From: Excoecaria cochinchinensis
Lineage: Eukaryota; Streptophyta; Magnoliopsida; Malpighiales; Euphorbiaceae
NCBI GenBank assembly: GCA_947683425.1
Contig: CANTUQ010000003.1
Span: 434,001 to 498,000 of the forward strand
DNA: 64,000 nt
Direction: 5' to 3'
The notes under the pieces are model-generated. The model saw nothing but the letters and a program-made list of their open reading frames with translations. It did not search any database and was not told the DNA's origin. A program made the translations under genes and the position numbers. This document shows positions 21,990-33,321 of this stretch, piece by piece (position 1 is the stretch's first letter; each line of letters opens with the position of its first letter).

Positions 21990-23717
21990 TGTAACACCCC
22001 TTACCCGTACTTAGGCAATCCCATCCGATAAGGAATGAGATGTCGTAGGAGTAGAGGTACCACCACACAGATACCGAATATACATATATACATACATGAA
22101 CATACATACCGAAATAAAGGGTAAATTAAAACCTTTATAAAACCATTCATGAAATAAGTTGATCATACATTAATATAACAGAAAACATTACATTTCTGTT
22201 TGATCAACCCAAATATACAAAAGATAATTACAAATCCAAAATTATACATATATATATGCGAAAGCTATTACAAAACTGATCTAAGAGAGTTCTATACAAA
22301 CGAATCCTCGAGGTACAAAATTAGGCCCTACACTAAAGACCCCCAGCTATGTTGGCTTCGATGGCTGCGACTCTCCCAAGAAGACTCCTTCCGCACCTGC
22401 ACGGGTAAACACACCGTGCTAAGCGATAAACGCTTAGTGGGGAAACACACATATAGCATAAGGACAACCATTCACAACGATCGTCAAGCCAACACACACA
22501 GATGGCAAAATCAGAAATACGCATTAACAAAGGTATGAACACAAGGACATGTAAACATATAGAGTCATACCTTCGATAAAGTACCACTGCCTTCATAACA
22601 TCTCATAATAAACATATTCGGATCACACAATCTCATACTTAGCAAAGCAAATTCAAAACGATAAAGTGCCTGCTGACTCAAAGTAGTGGATAACGAGTGA
22701 ACAAACAGTACTTTACGGTTACGAGCCGATCACAATTAGTACCTTACGGGTACGAATCGAGTAATCAATTTTTACTTTTAATTTCCACAAAACATTTTTA
22801 AAGGGGACCTTAAACAAGATTCATACACATAAACAGTTTGCGAGGAACCAAATGGGGACCTGATCGGGGTCCAAACTTAATAAAGGGCTGCAGCTGAGAG
22901 ACTCTATTAGGCATGCCTAACTATCCACTAGATTGACTCTTGCAGGCTAAAATCATACAATTAACGTCGACATTTTGAATTATAACAATGAAGAATTCAT
23001 ATACTTTAAATAGATCATTACATGCACAAATATGGCTCATAATAAGTGATATTGAATGCTAAAAGAAATAGTATAACATTTCTAAAACGTGGGAAGAAAA
23101 CAGGATTTTATTGCAAAAACAGGGTGGGTCACGGTCATAACCAAATTGGTTGTCACCGTGACATACCAAAGCGATCTCAGCAGAATGCTGATAGGGGGTA
23201 ACTCACGGTCACAACCAAAATGGTTGTCATCGTGATGTACCAAGAAAAATCAATAGAACCCAAAAGCTGGACATCTCACGGTCACAACCAAAATGCTTGT
23301 CACCATGACATGTCCCCAACCCAAAACAGAATCGAAGTTCTGGGTACCTCACGGTCACAACCAAAATGGTTGTCACCTCCAAAGAAGCCAAACAGAAGCA
23401 AAAGCTTGGGTACCTCACGGTCACAACCAAAATGGTTGTCACCGTAACGTAGCCAAAATCCAGAACAAAAGCGAAATCTGCGCACCTCACGATCACAACC
23501 AAAATGGTTGTCATCGTGACCCATGCCCAAATTCCACACTGTCGAGCCAAAACACAAGATTTCCAAGCCCAAATCCCTCAATTTTCATTCAAACCACAAA
23601 CCCACATTCAAATAACAAAATTAAGCTGAATAAACATCATTAAATCATGCCATAAACGAATCTTACACATGAATTCAAAGAACAATATCAATTTACACAA
23701 TCAATTGCATCACTATT
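21990..23717 (-). repeat. Element B 5' LTR, U5-side piece
   Basis: Plus strand starts TGTAACACCCCTTACCCG. It contains the double stem-loop (about 22400-22437), the stem GTACCTTACGGGTAC (22739-22753), the stem GGACC..GGTCC near 22857, the palindrome TTAGGCATGCCTAA near 22908, and a six-copy inverted-repeat array (23128-23523). It is cut at 23717 by the LTR of element C. The rest of this LTR reappears at 28589. Confidence 0.85.
23128..23523. repeat. Six inverted repeats spaced ~73 bp (TCACGGTCACAACC type)
   Basis: Copies start at 23129, 23203, 23276, 23349, 23415 and 23487 (offsets 74, 73, 73, 66, 72). Each is about 34 bp: TCACGGTCACAACC, a short loop AAAAT, then GGTTGTCACCGTGA. Arms pair with one or two mismatches. 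The sequence between copies is unrelated and AT-richer. Confidence 0.9.
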
Positions 23718-26700
23718 TGTAACACCCCCTACCCATACCCGTATGAGTCGGGGTGTCACCAAGCAGATACTATACAAATAATATAATCATACATAAACAT
23801 GTATACTGAATTACAGGATAATTTAAAATTTTCATAATACATCGCATGTTATCACTCATCATATATGTAATAATATTACAAGCCCAAATACAAATACACC
23901 AGCGGAAGCTATTTTCCAAACCAATATCAAAAGTTCTTTACATAAAAGAATCAACCATAATAAAATAAACTCCAAACTCTAAACCTTGCTGTGTTTGCTG
24001 GACTGCAATGACTCTCTTAAACAAAGCTTCTTATTTACCTGCACGGGTAAACACACCGTGCTAAGCGATAAACGCTTAGTGGGGATTCACACATATTATA
24101 TGGACGGCCACTCACAGTGGTCGTAAAGGCATATCACATTCATAATGGCATATACATGATTCATGTCATAATATGTATACATATAGGCTCCAATTTATAA
24201 CCATATATTCAGCATCTCCTGTTTATATCCATATCCATATTATCTCATTCAATTATTACTTTTGTATAATCAACGGTAACATAACAAATCACATATCAAT
24301 TAAAGATCCTGCTGACTCATAATAGTGGATAACGAGTATACGCATAGCGATACCTTACGGGTACGAATCGAAAACCATTTTTATTTTATATTTATAAAAC
24401 CTTTATAGGGGCCCTTAAACAAGATTCATCATATTAATAAGAATCACGAGGATTCAAACACATTTTCTTATAGGGTTCGCGAGGAACCAATCGGGGATCT
24501 GATCAGGATCCAAATCATCCATATAATTCATCTATATAGGCTGCAGCTAAAAGACTCTATTAGGCATGCCTAACTATCCACTAGACTGACTCTCGCAGGT
24601 CATGCATAACACAATTCACATTTAGTTACACATTTGTTCAATATGAATAACCATTGAATTTAACGTCCATAAATCAATTATTTTTAAGCATGACACATTA
24701 AGTTAATAAGTTAAGGCATAATATGGCATACAAATATTTAGCATAGCAAAAATACAATTATAAGATGTAAAGCATATAAGAAGACATTAAATAACATTTA
24801 GATAGCTTATATAATATTCAAATCACAAGTTCTTGCTTCCTAATTAAATTAGATTTATTCAACTAACATATTAGGTTTAATTCCTTAATCATAAATTATA
24901 AATATATTATATAATTTTTGTCATGAGTATTTATTCATAAAGCAAATTATTCTTATAGTTCGTGTAAACTAATTATGCTATACTGGTTCAAGATAGATTG
25001 TATGTCTAAATTTACAATACATTTTACACATAGTTAAAAACATATTTAGGAAAAACGTTCTTCACAAAATTTGTTATTTAGGATGTTAGCTTTCAAATGA
25101 GATAAATATGAGGTCATTTGGACGTCTATAACTCCAGATATAATCTAAATAACATATACTGTTCCACAGACACACCTGACAAATTTTGCTACTGTAATGG
25201 GCGATTTTAAAATGGTTAAAGTCCGAATTAAATTATGGTTTCTTCTACAAACTTTTAACCAAAGATGTCATGATTCTAACCTAACTGGAATTATGCAATT
25301 TGGAGTTATAAAACGCGATTTATGTTAAAACCAATGAGCAAAGGTCAATCTGTGTGCTTTCCAACTAGTCCCCAGACACAGGGCAGAATCCGTTTACTGA
25401 CTTTAAATGCATTTTTGGACAAGTAAACGACATTTGCAAACCAAGTGGTCTTCATAGAAATTAATCCTAAAGATGTTAAATTTTTAATGAAAAAAAGTTC
25501 AGATCGTTTGGAGCTGAATTCAGAGAGATATACTCAAATGTTTCTACCCTGCTCCACTGAAACACCTGACAATTTTTGCTACTTTAATGGGCAATTTTAA
25601 AATGGTTAGACTCCGAATTCAATTATGGTATCTTCTACAAAATTTTATCCACAGATGTTATTGTTCTAACCCAACTGGAATCATACAATTTAGAGTTGTA
25701 AAACTCGATTTATGCTAAAAACAATGATCAAAGGTCAATCTGTCCCTCAAAAACAGATTTACCCTTTGAAATTCAACAACTTCAAATCAACCCATTTTAC
25801 GCAATCAATTCACCAAATTTAATCCAAACCATCAAAACACATAAATTAACAATCAAATTTCCAAACAAAATCCCAAACCTGAATTTTTTTCACTTGATCC
25901 CACTAGATCCAACCTTTTCCTTGCCTTTAGAATTTGGAGGAGGCTCAACTAATCATCAATTCACCAAAAATACACAAAACACATAACCTAAATTAAAATC
26001 CAACAAAAATAAAAGAAATTGGATAATTAAGATAAAATTAGGAGTTGATCTTACTAAATTAATGCAAGATTTATTGATTTTTACCCACAATTTCTTAGAT
26101 TTAAGCTAGGATTTTTAGATGTAAAGAAATTGAAGAAGAAAAGGATGAAGAAGGTGAAGAAGAAGATGAAGGAAATGAAGAATAGGATGAAGAAAATGAT
26201 GAAGAAGAAGAGAATGAAGGGAAATAAGTGATTTACGGGAAATGAAGAAATTCTCCATTTCATGTACATTTCATGTACATTTCATGTGCATTTTCTTTTA
26301 CCTAACTTTTGCCAAGTGTCACTTCCTCATTAGTGCAAACTAATTACTCACACCCAACTCTCATACACTTACACACACTCAAAATATCTCCACTTAACAC
26401 ATCCTATTAGTGTGTGAGTAAAACACACAATAAAGCCCTCTAATAATGCACTCCACATAGGTATGAGCATCCACATACTATAAAATCCCATAAGATTCCT
26501 TCTACTATGCTACACTCTTCCACACCCAATCACTACTCCCTTACTCATATCCAACAATGGTATATGCATGCACACACAAATATTTCTCAACTAATTCACA
26601 CCCTACTAATATATGTGCACCCACATATTAAAATAACCCTTATAACATGCACTATACCCAAAATACCCTTGTTATATACCAAAATACATACAAATGTACA

Positions 26701-26744
26701 CATATGCATGATTTATACTACTAGGGGGTAATTGGGGTGTGACA
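23718..26744 (-). repeat. 3' LTR of element C (3.03 kb)
   Basis: Plus strand starts TGTAACACCCCCTACCC and ends GGGGTGTGACA before the polypurine tract at 26745. It has the double stem-loop at about 24042-24079, the ladder region 24405-24600 with GGTTCGCGAGGAACC and TTAGGCATGCCTAA, a direct repeat (25166-25355 and 25562-25745), TTCAGGTTTGGGA near 25880, a putative mini-intron 26055-25949, and a GAA-rich purine tract on the plus strand (26128-26222). Unlike the other gypsy LTRs it lacks an obvious CpG palindrome array. Confidence 0.85.
25166..25745. repeat. Direct repeat inside the element C LTR (~190 bp units, offset ~396)
   Basis: The segment beginning ACACCTGACAAATTTTGCTA (25166) recurs at 25562 as ACACCTGACAATTTTTGCTA, and both run to AAAGGTCAATCTGT. 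Point differences are frequent, so the duplication is old. Confidence 0.8.
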
Positions 26745-28158
26745 ACTCTCTCCTACTAATAAGAATTTCGTCCTCGAAATTCTCACCTGAAATGAAAAAT
26801 TGCGGATACTGAGCTCTCATTGACTCCTCGGTTTCCCAAGTAGCTTCCTCGACTCCATGGTGATCCCATAACACTTTAACCAAAGGAATTTGTTTACTCC
26901 TTAACTGTCTCATCTCTCGGGCTAGAATAGCTTTTGGTTCCTCATCATAAGAAAAATCAGGTTGCACTCGCACATCTTGAACCGACAAAACATGTGAAGG
27001 ATCCGATCTATACCGATGAAGCATCGAAACATGGAACACATCATGCAACTTAGACAACTCCATTGGTAATGCCAATCTATAGGCTACCGGACCAACCTTA
27101 GATAAAATCTCATACTGTCCAATGTAGCGAGGGCTAAGCTTACCTTTCTTTCCAAACCGAAGTATCTTCCTCCAAGGAGATACCTTAAGAAAAACTTTGT
27201 TCCCAACTTCAAAATGCACATCTTTCCTCTTCAAGTTTGCATATGACTTTTGTCGATCTTTAGCCGCTTTCAAATTGCGTTGCACAATTCTGATATTTTC
27301 TTCCGTGTCTTTAACCACATCTGGTCCAATCACTGACCTCTCAGATAACTCGGTCCAACAAACTGGAGTTCTGCACTGTCGACCGTACAAAACCTCATAT
27401 GGAGCCATACCGATGCTCGATTGATAACTATTATTGTAGGCAAATTCCATGAGTGACACATACTTATCCCAACTACCTGGAAAATCCAAAGGACAAGCCC
27501 TCATCATGTCTTCCAGAATCTGTATAACTCGCTCAGATTGACCATCTGTCTGAGGATGGAATGCTGTGCTAAAGTTCAACCTGGTACCCAAAGCTCGCTG
27601 TAAAACTTTCCAAAACTTAGATGTGAACCTCGGGTCCCGGTCTGAAACTATGGACAAAGGCACTCCATGTAACCGAACTATCTCATCCACATAAACACTG
27701 GCCAATCTATCCATCGGATAATCCATCCTAACTGGTAGAAAATGAGTTGACTTCGTAAGTCGATCCACTATCACCCAAACTGAGTCATGTTTCTTCTGAG
27801 TTAAAGGTAAACCTGTTACAAAGTCCATGGCTATACCATCCCATTTCCACTCGGGAATAGACAAAGGCGTGAGCAAACCCGAAGGAACTTGATGCTCGGC
27901 CTTAACTTGCTGACATGTCAAGCATCTAGATACAAAATCTGTAATATCCCTTTTCATACCAGACCACAAAAAGAACTGCTTCATGTCTCGATACATCTTC
28001 TCACTACCAGGATGCATAGTGAAAATTGTACCATGTGCCTCACTCATAAGCTGTCTTCTTAACTCTTCCCCCTCTGGTACACACAAACGATTTCTATACA
28101 TAATCACTCCATCCTGAACGGAGAACTCTGACAGTTTTCCCAAATTGACCTCTTGCAC
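26713..28158 (-). CDS. Element C integrase with chromodomain (intact 481-residue frame)
   Basis: The longest undisturbed coding stretch in the window. Zinc site H42, H49, C79, C82; catalytic D112, D173 and E209 (35 residues between the last two, the DD35E spacing); then AYNNSYQSSIGMAPYEVLYGRQCRTP, the GPY/F module (KLSPRYIGQYEILSKVGPVAYRLALP), HDVFHVSMLHRYRSDPS, and a chromodomain around residues 400-445 (LAREMRQLRSKQIPLVKVLWDHHGVEEATWE). The terminal residues (RRELSHPNYPLVV) are coded across the polypurine tract and the first 32 bp of the LTR. In life this is the C end of a Gag-Pol polyprotein, so no start codon is expected. An upstream stop at about 28204 separates it from RNase H. Confidence 0.85.
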   Translation of the reverse strand: MQEVNLGKLSEFSVQDGVIMYRNRLCVPEGEELRRQLMSEAHGTIFTMHPGSEKMYRDMKQFFLWSGMKRDITDFVSRCLTCQQVKAEHQVPSGLLTPLSIPEWKWDGIAMDFVTGLPLTQKKHDSVWVIVDRLTKSTHFLPVRMDYPMDRLASVYVDEIVRLHGVPLSIVSDRDPRFTSKFWKVLQRALGTRLNFSTAFHPQTDGQSERVIQILEDMMRACPLDFPGSWDKYVSLMEFAYNNSYQSSIGMAPYEVLYGRQCRTPVCWTELSERSVIGPDVVKDTEENIRIVQRNLKAAKDRQKSYANLKRKDVHFEVGNKVFLKVSPWRKILRFGKKGKLSPRYIGQYEILSKVGPVAYRLALPMELSKLHDVFHVSMLHRYRSDPSHVLSVQDVRVQPDFSYDEEPKAILAREMRQLRSKQIPLVKVLWDHHGVEEATWETEESMRAQYPQFFISGENFEDEILISRRELSHPNYPLVV

Positions 28159-28203
28159 AATCCGATGTAGCTTCTCATCATCCCTCTGAGCATCAATAAT
28201 TTT

Positions 28204-28588
28204 CTATCTCAAGGTAGGCTTAACTCTCAACTGAGCAATCAAAGCCCCATCTGAATCAAATCTCCATCTAAACCGTCTCAAAAATAAAGCCGACATCGAC
28301 TTCCGACTCAAAGCATCAGCGACTACATTGGCCTTACCTGGATGGTAATCCACAATGCAGTCGTAATCCTTGAACAACTCAAGCCAACGACGCTGTCTCA
28401 TATTCAATTCCTTCTGTGTGAGAAAGTATTTCAAACTCTTGTGGTCTGTAAAGATCCTACATTTCTCTCCATACAAATAATGACGCCAAATCTTCAAAGC
28501 AAAGATCACAGCAGCCAACTCTAGATCATGTGTCGGATAATTCCTCTCATGTGGTTTCAACTGTCGAGAAGCATAAGCCACAACCATG
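28204..28588 (-). pseudogene. Element C RNase H remnant
   Basis: VVAYASRQLKPHERNYPTHDLELAAVIFALKIW, FTDHKSLKYFLTQKELNMRQRRWLELFKDYDCIVDYHPGKANVVADALSRKS (last Asp present), then RWRFDSDGALIAQLRVKPTLR and a stop. The N-terminal part with the first Asp is lost at the 28588 junction. The apparent upstream continuation of the frame is LTR sequence read by chance. Confidence 0.85.
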
Positions 28589-28988
28589 GGAAATGGGAAA
28601 TGGGACCTAAAATTCTGAGTCTCCCCTTTTCTTCTTTCTCTTTCTTTTCTCACCCTCCACTTGTCACAATCTTGGTGGTGGAAATCACTCACTCACACAC
28701 TAGATGCACATGTCACTCACACACAATAAAACACTCTAATAATGCACCCTACACATGTATGAGCAACACATACAATGCACTCTCATCTAATACACACACT
28801 ATGATATGCTCACATGCATATAATCACAACTCCACTTATGCACACCTTATTTCTATATGCCCACCCACACCGCAATAAAACCACAAAACATGCAATATTC
28901 TCAAAATGCACTTATGATATGCCAAACACATACAAATACATACTCACATAAATGGCTCATTCTACTAGGGGGCAAACGGGGTATGACA
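28589..28988 (-). repeat. Element B 5' LTR, U3-side piece
   Basis: Nearly identical to 16880-17278 in the hybrid LTR, including the CTTTTCTTCTTTCTCTTTC run and the ATGATATGCTCACATGC segment. It ends GGGGTATGACA (one change from GGGGTGTGACA). It joins RNase H of element C at a short shared ATGGGAAAT-like stretch. With 21990-23717 it forms one interrupted LTR. Confidence 0.85.
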
Positions 28989-29012
28989 GGGGGTGTTACA
29001 TAGGGTGTTACA
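28989..29012 (+). other. Two stacked 12-bp LTR-end sequences
   Basis: Reads GGGGGTGTTACA then TAGGGTGTTACA, immediately followed by copia pol. Each is a gypsy LTR terminus. They may be residues of older insertions at one spot. Confidence 0.5.
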
Positions 29013-29718
29013 AAAAGAATCTCCAAGAGCTTGGTTTGACAGATTTAACGATGATATCTTTTGGGTATCAATAGAGAAATACTGATCATACCCTCTATAT
29101 GAGACAATATAAAAGTAAGATCACTCTTCTTATTGCTTATGTTGATGACATAGTGATAACAAGAGATGACAAAGAAGAAATGGCTCGGCAGAAAAAGCTC
29201 TTGGACCAGGAGTTTGAGATCAAGGATCTTAGAAAGTTAAAATACTTTTTGGGAACCAAAGGAATCTTCGTGTCTCAGAGAAAGTACATCCTAGATCTTT
29301 TGGAGAAAACTGGTATGCTAGGATGTAAACCAGTAGAATCGCCCACTGAAAGAAACCATAAGCTGCAATAGGAACTGGAGAATTAGTTGATAAAGGCATA
29401 TATCAGAGATTGGTTAGAAGGCTCATTTACTTGTCTCACACCAGAGCAGAAATTGCTTATGTAGTCAACTTGGTAAGCCAGTTTATGCATGATTCTAGAG
29501 AATCTCATTTGCAGACTGTTTTTTGCATTTTACGGTATCTAAAGTCAGCTCTAGGGAAAGGTCTTATTTTCTCCAAACATGTTCATCTTCGAATTCAAGC
29601 TTTTATAGATGCAGATTGCGCTGGATCTCTAAATGACAGAAGATCCAACTCTGGTTATTGCACGCTTTTGGGAGGTAACTTCGTCACTTGGAGAAGCAAA
29701 AAACTGAGTGTGAATGCT
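29013..29718 (+). pseudogene. Ty1/copia RT-RNase H, first part (split)
   Basis: Starts inside the RT with KESPRAWFDRFNDD (the KQSPRAW motif), has a stop (SIEKY*) and a frame change, then ITLLIAYVDDIVIT with the copia YVDD catalytic block, KYFLGTKGIFVSQRKYILDLLEKTGMLGCKPVESP, and RNase H: LIYLSHTRAEIAYVVNLVSQFMHDSRESH, LRYLKSALGKGL, DADCAGSLNDRRSNSGYCTLLGGNFVTWRSKKLSVNA. A stop lies at about 29369. It is broken at 29718 by a 17.8 kb gypsy insertion and resumes at 47502. The 5' half of the copia element is not in the window. Confidence 0.9.
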
Positions 29719-31179
29719 TGTAACACCCCCTACCCATACGTAGGCGATCCCATCTCAATCAGAGTGAGATGTCGTATGAGTCAGGGTGTCACCAGACGGA
29801 TACAATCCAAAGCGTACAATTATACATTACCATACATACATAAATTATAGCGAAAATAAAAACTTTTAAGAAATATCATCATCATGCATTAGTATAACAT
29901 ACATTACGATAATTGCCTGATCACAGCTAGTAAACAAAATAATTACATCTCCAAAACTACCCTCCGGTCTTACATATAAATACATATACAAACAGATACA
30001 GAAATACAAAATTCAAAATACAGGACCTGAAAACAAAAATATAACAAAATACTTAAAACTCTTTCGTGACCGACCCAGCAGATGCGCGACTCGAACGAAA
30101 ACAAAAAACCTGCCACCTACACGGGAAAAGAACCCGTGGTAAGCGATAACGCTTAGTGGGGAGGAACTAAAACAACAGGGCACTATGCAATATACGACTA
30201 TACTCATGCACAATACATATAAATTGCATGCATAAACCAGGTTGACTAAAATGTCAGAATCAGAGGAGGCAAAATGCGCAAACACTAAGATATCTTAACA
30301 AGCAGAGATAATATGATAATAATAATATCGAAACACTAACCGCAAACTAATACACAAGGTTAAAGAGAAACAATAACTCATTATAGAAATTCAACAGGTC
30401 GTGCAAATATAGGTGCGTACACATACGAAAATACTTACTGAGGCAATCCACGAGATATCATGCACAACATACCCAAGTTATCAGAGACATATCATAACAT
30501 AATTACTAATTATACAACATGCAGCTATGGTACAAAATGCACATACATTAGCTGGAACTGATGCACAAGATTAATTGCACATCACTCCTGTATCACAATA
30601 CTAATACATATATTAGCATACAATAAAATGCAAACACATGTCAACATGATGAAATCACTATAATAACAGAAGCCCAAGAAACATATAATATGACACTACA
30701 TTCATAACATACGAGAGTTCATGATCACAATCATATTCACATACGTCTAGTCATAACCGAACGAATTCACAATTTATAAGCATAAGGTTCACATTCTTAT
30801 ATTTATAACAACAAAGCACCTGAATGGATAAAGCATCGTGCTAAGCAATAAATGATTAGCGGGGGAAACACAACAAAAAAGTGGATAACCATTCACAATG
30901 GTCGCTTAGCACACCTACGATATGATATATGCGGATAAGCATGTCAGATATATAATTATGCTTGCAGAATAAAGACATACTTTCAGAAGCTCATATCCAC
31001 ATCGATATACATATTAACTGATTTCTCAAATCATTATCATGCTCATTCGGATATCACATTCTGATAATCATATTGAAGCAAACCAAAGCAAACAGAACAC
31101 CTGCCGACTCACAATAGTAGATAATGAGTATACAGACAGTATCTTACAGGTACAAATTGAATATAGATAGTACCTTACA
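29719..31179 (-). repeat. Left LTR of the 17.8 kb insertion, first piece
   Basis: Starts TGTAACACCCCCTACCC and tracks the right LTR from 43342. It has two copies of the stem-loop module: CACGGG/CCCGTG plus GTAAGCG/CGCTTAG at about 30119-30157, and a diverged one near 30838-30866 followed by GGGGGAAACAC. It is interrupted at 31179 by the nested element. Confidence 0.85.
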
Positions 31180-32685
31180 TGTAACACCCCCAATGTCCCC
31201 ATTGGAAGGACGCCGGAGAGCACTACCCGATGCTCACTCACATACATGCACACATACGCTAAGCGAAAGCATACGTTCATGCAAAAACACGGGAAATTAA
31301 AAACTTAACTTGAGAAGCAAAACTGGACATACATTAACTCACACACACGCAGGCACTAAGCCACAACATATACACATGCATACATATGATCATTCAGAGG
31401 AAACATAAAGAGGAGAAATAACTGAAACTTAATTACAATAAGATCCTTACATAATCAAAAGGCTATAAATTACAGAAATCAAAATACAGAAGCTGAACCG
31501 AATAACATAACACTTCTAACTCCTATGTGGCCGACCCTGCAGACGCGTGACTCGAACCGAACCACACCTGCCACCTGCACGGGAAAAGAGCCCGTGCTAA
31601 GCGATAAACGCTTAGTGGGGAGAACACACAAGCAAGATGGACGTCCATTCACAATGGTCGCCAGAACAATTTACATACACAAATGGCATATACAAATAAT
31701 CACAACAGATGGATAAATAAGCCTGCATAGGTAAGTCATGCATTCGGAAGTTCATAATCACATACTTATACATATTACTTGAGTGCTCGTCTCAATATCA
31801 TATTCGTCCGAATACTACACTCTTATATCATATTAAGCAAAGCCCCAAGCAGACAAGGGATCACAGTAGATACAAATATTCATGTAAGAATACCTACCGA
31901 CTCTTATGCATATAGCTACCGGGGCATCAAGTGTCAGTACCCTACCGTGCACAGTCACGAGAGATAATACACATATGACTATCATGCCAAGTATTCATGC
32001 ATTAACGGAAAACCCATTCACATGCAATACAATTATCCGGCAATACGCACTCAACTATCATGCCGAGAACGCTAGTTAACTAAACATACTTTTATCATGC
32101 CTTGAAATGTAAATACATGACCACACGCTAAAATCACTACAATAGGAAAATTAGAGAGAGGAGGCACGTAACATAACACAATATATATATATATACATTC
32201 CAAGGTCAAGAGCGCATTCATTACATATCTTGATTCATATAATTCAATATAACCGTCAAAAGTACAAAATCATGTTTGCACATGTTTACTAACCATAGCA
32301 TTCAAAACCTATTAATTCATATTCTTATAGACATAACTAATCGAATTCATGGCATTCAAAGGATCATGGTCACAGTCACGCACATCTTAATTCCCGTACC
32401 TATATTCACAACCGTTGACATACCATACATTCACACTATGTTATGCATATACCCATATATGTAGATAATTATGTCCAATTCACATGTTTAGGTCACACTT
32501 AACCCATTCAGAGATTCATAATCACATTCGGATACATAACCGATTCACATGTCCAGAATCATGCTTAATCAAATATCACATTCTCTTGTTCATATTAGGC
32601 AAAACAAACAGAATACCTGCTGACTCAAAATAGTGGATAACGAGTATACAGAAAGTACTTTACGGGTACAAGCCGATTACAAAAA

Positions 32686-32893
32686 GTACCTTACGGGTAC
32701 AAATCGCAAACTATTTTTCTTTTCATTCTCAAACATTTTTATGGAGGATCTTAAACAAGATCCAACCACATTACAGAAGGTTCGCGAGGAACCAAACGGG
32801 GACCTGATCGGGGTCCAAACGGAAATGGAAGCTGCAGCAAAGACTCTATTAAGCATGCCTAACTATCCACTAGACTGACTCTTGCAGGCGGAG
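32686..32893 (-). other. Stem-loop ladder in LTR
   Basis: Consecutive perfect stems: GTACC/GGTAC (32686-32700), GGATCTT/AAGATCC with a 4-base loop (32746-32763), GGTTC/GAACC (32779-32793), GGACC/GGTCC (32800-32816), then TTAAGCATGCCTAA near 32850 (perfect TTAGGCATGCCTAA in the other LTR). The same series is found at 37686-37885, 41963-42115 and, partly, in the B, C and A LTRs. Confidence 0.8.
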
Positions 32894-33068
32894 GATTACA
32901 CAGTTTACGGCCATAGTTCAATTATAACACGCAAAGAGTTCACTTACTTTGAGGAATCAGTACATACATAATATAGCTCATATGAGGTGGTATCGTGTGC
33001 TAAAATCCATGATTAAACATTCCTAACACATACAAAAATTAAAGGATTTTATTGCAAAAATAGGGTAG

Positions 33069-33321
33069 GTCACGGTGGTAATCAAACTGGTTGCCACCGT
33101 GACATACCAAGGATCTTCGGCAGAAAGCAAGTCTGGGGTACCTCACAGTGGTAACTAATTAGGTTGCCACCGTGACATACCCACAACCCAGAACAGAATC
33201 TAAGGTCTGAACACCTCACGGTGGTAACCGGATTGGTTGCCACCGTGACCTATTCAAACTCACGGCAGAATGCATCTGGTTCGTGCTTCACGGTGGTAAT
33301 CAAATTGGTTGCCACCGTGAC
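33069..33321. repeat. Four inverted repeats spaced ~73 bp (TCACGGTGGTAA type)
   Basis: Copies start at 33070, 33143, 33216 and 33288 (offsets 73, 73, 72). Arms are TCACGGTGGTAA and TTGCCACCGTGA around a short loop such as TCAAATTGG. The position in the LTR and the spacing match the B LTR array, but the stem sequence differs. Confidence 0.9.

Larger units (their letters stand above)
23718..28588 (-). mobile_element. Element C: truncated Del/Tekay-type gypsy element
   Basis: Has a complete 3' LTR (23718-26744), a polypurine tract, an intact integrase frame and RNase H. It then breaks at about 28588, where the sequence jumps into the missing part of the element B LTR. Its RT, protease, gag and 5' LTR are gone. 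It is nested in the B LTR. Confidence 0.85.
16389..28988 (-). mobile_element. Element B: Del/Tekay-type gypsy retrotransposon, split by element C
   Basis: 3' LTR part (16389-17278), polypurine tract (17279-17298), integrase, RNase H, RT, protease, gag, PBS (21972-21984), and a 5' LTR in two pieces (21990-23717 and 28589-28988) around the nested element C. Every domain is recognisable, with scattered stops and frameshifts. It is closely related to A and C. Confidence 0.85.

Noticed and set aside
23220..23643. Repetitive open frames (peptides with HGHNQNGCH units)
   Set aside because: A by-product of the 73-bp inverted-repeat array: frames open on both strands with mirrored periodic text.
28204..28692. 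Single 162-codon protein fusing a basic N-terminus to RNase H
   Set aside because: The first 35 codons are LTR sequence joined by the deletion at about 28588; not a designed gene.
23128..33321. Regular repeat-spacer pattern reminiscent of a CRISPR array
   Set aside because: Plant LTR context, repeats vary between copies and are themselves full hairpins, no cas genes, and the same arrays recur inside both LTRs of one element.
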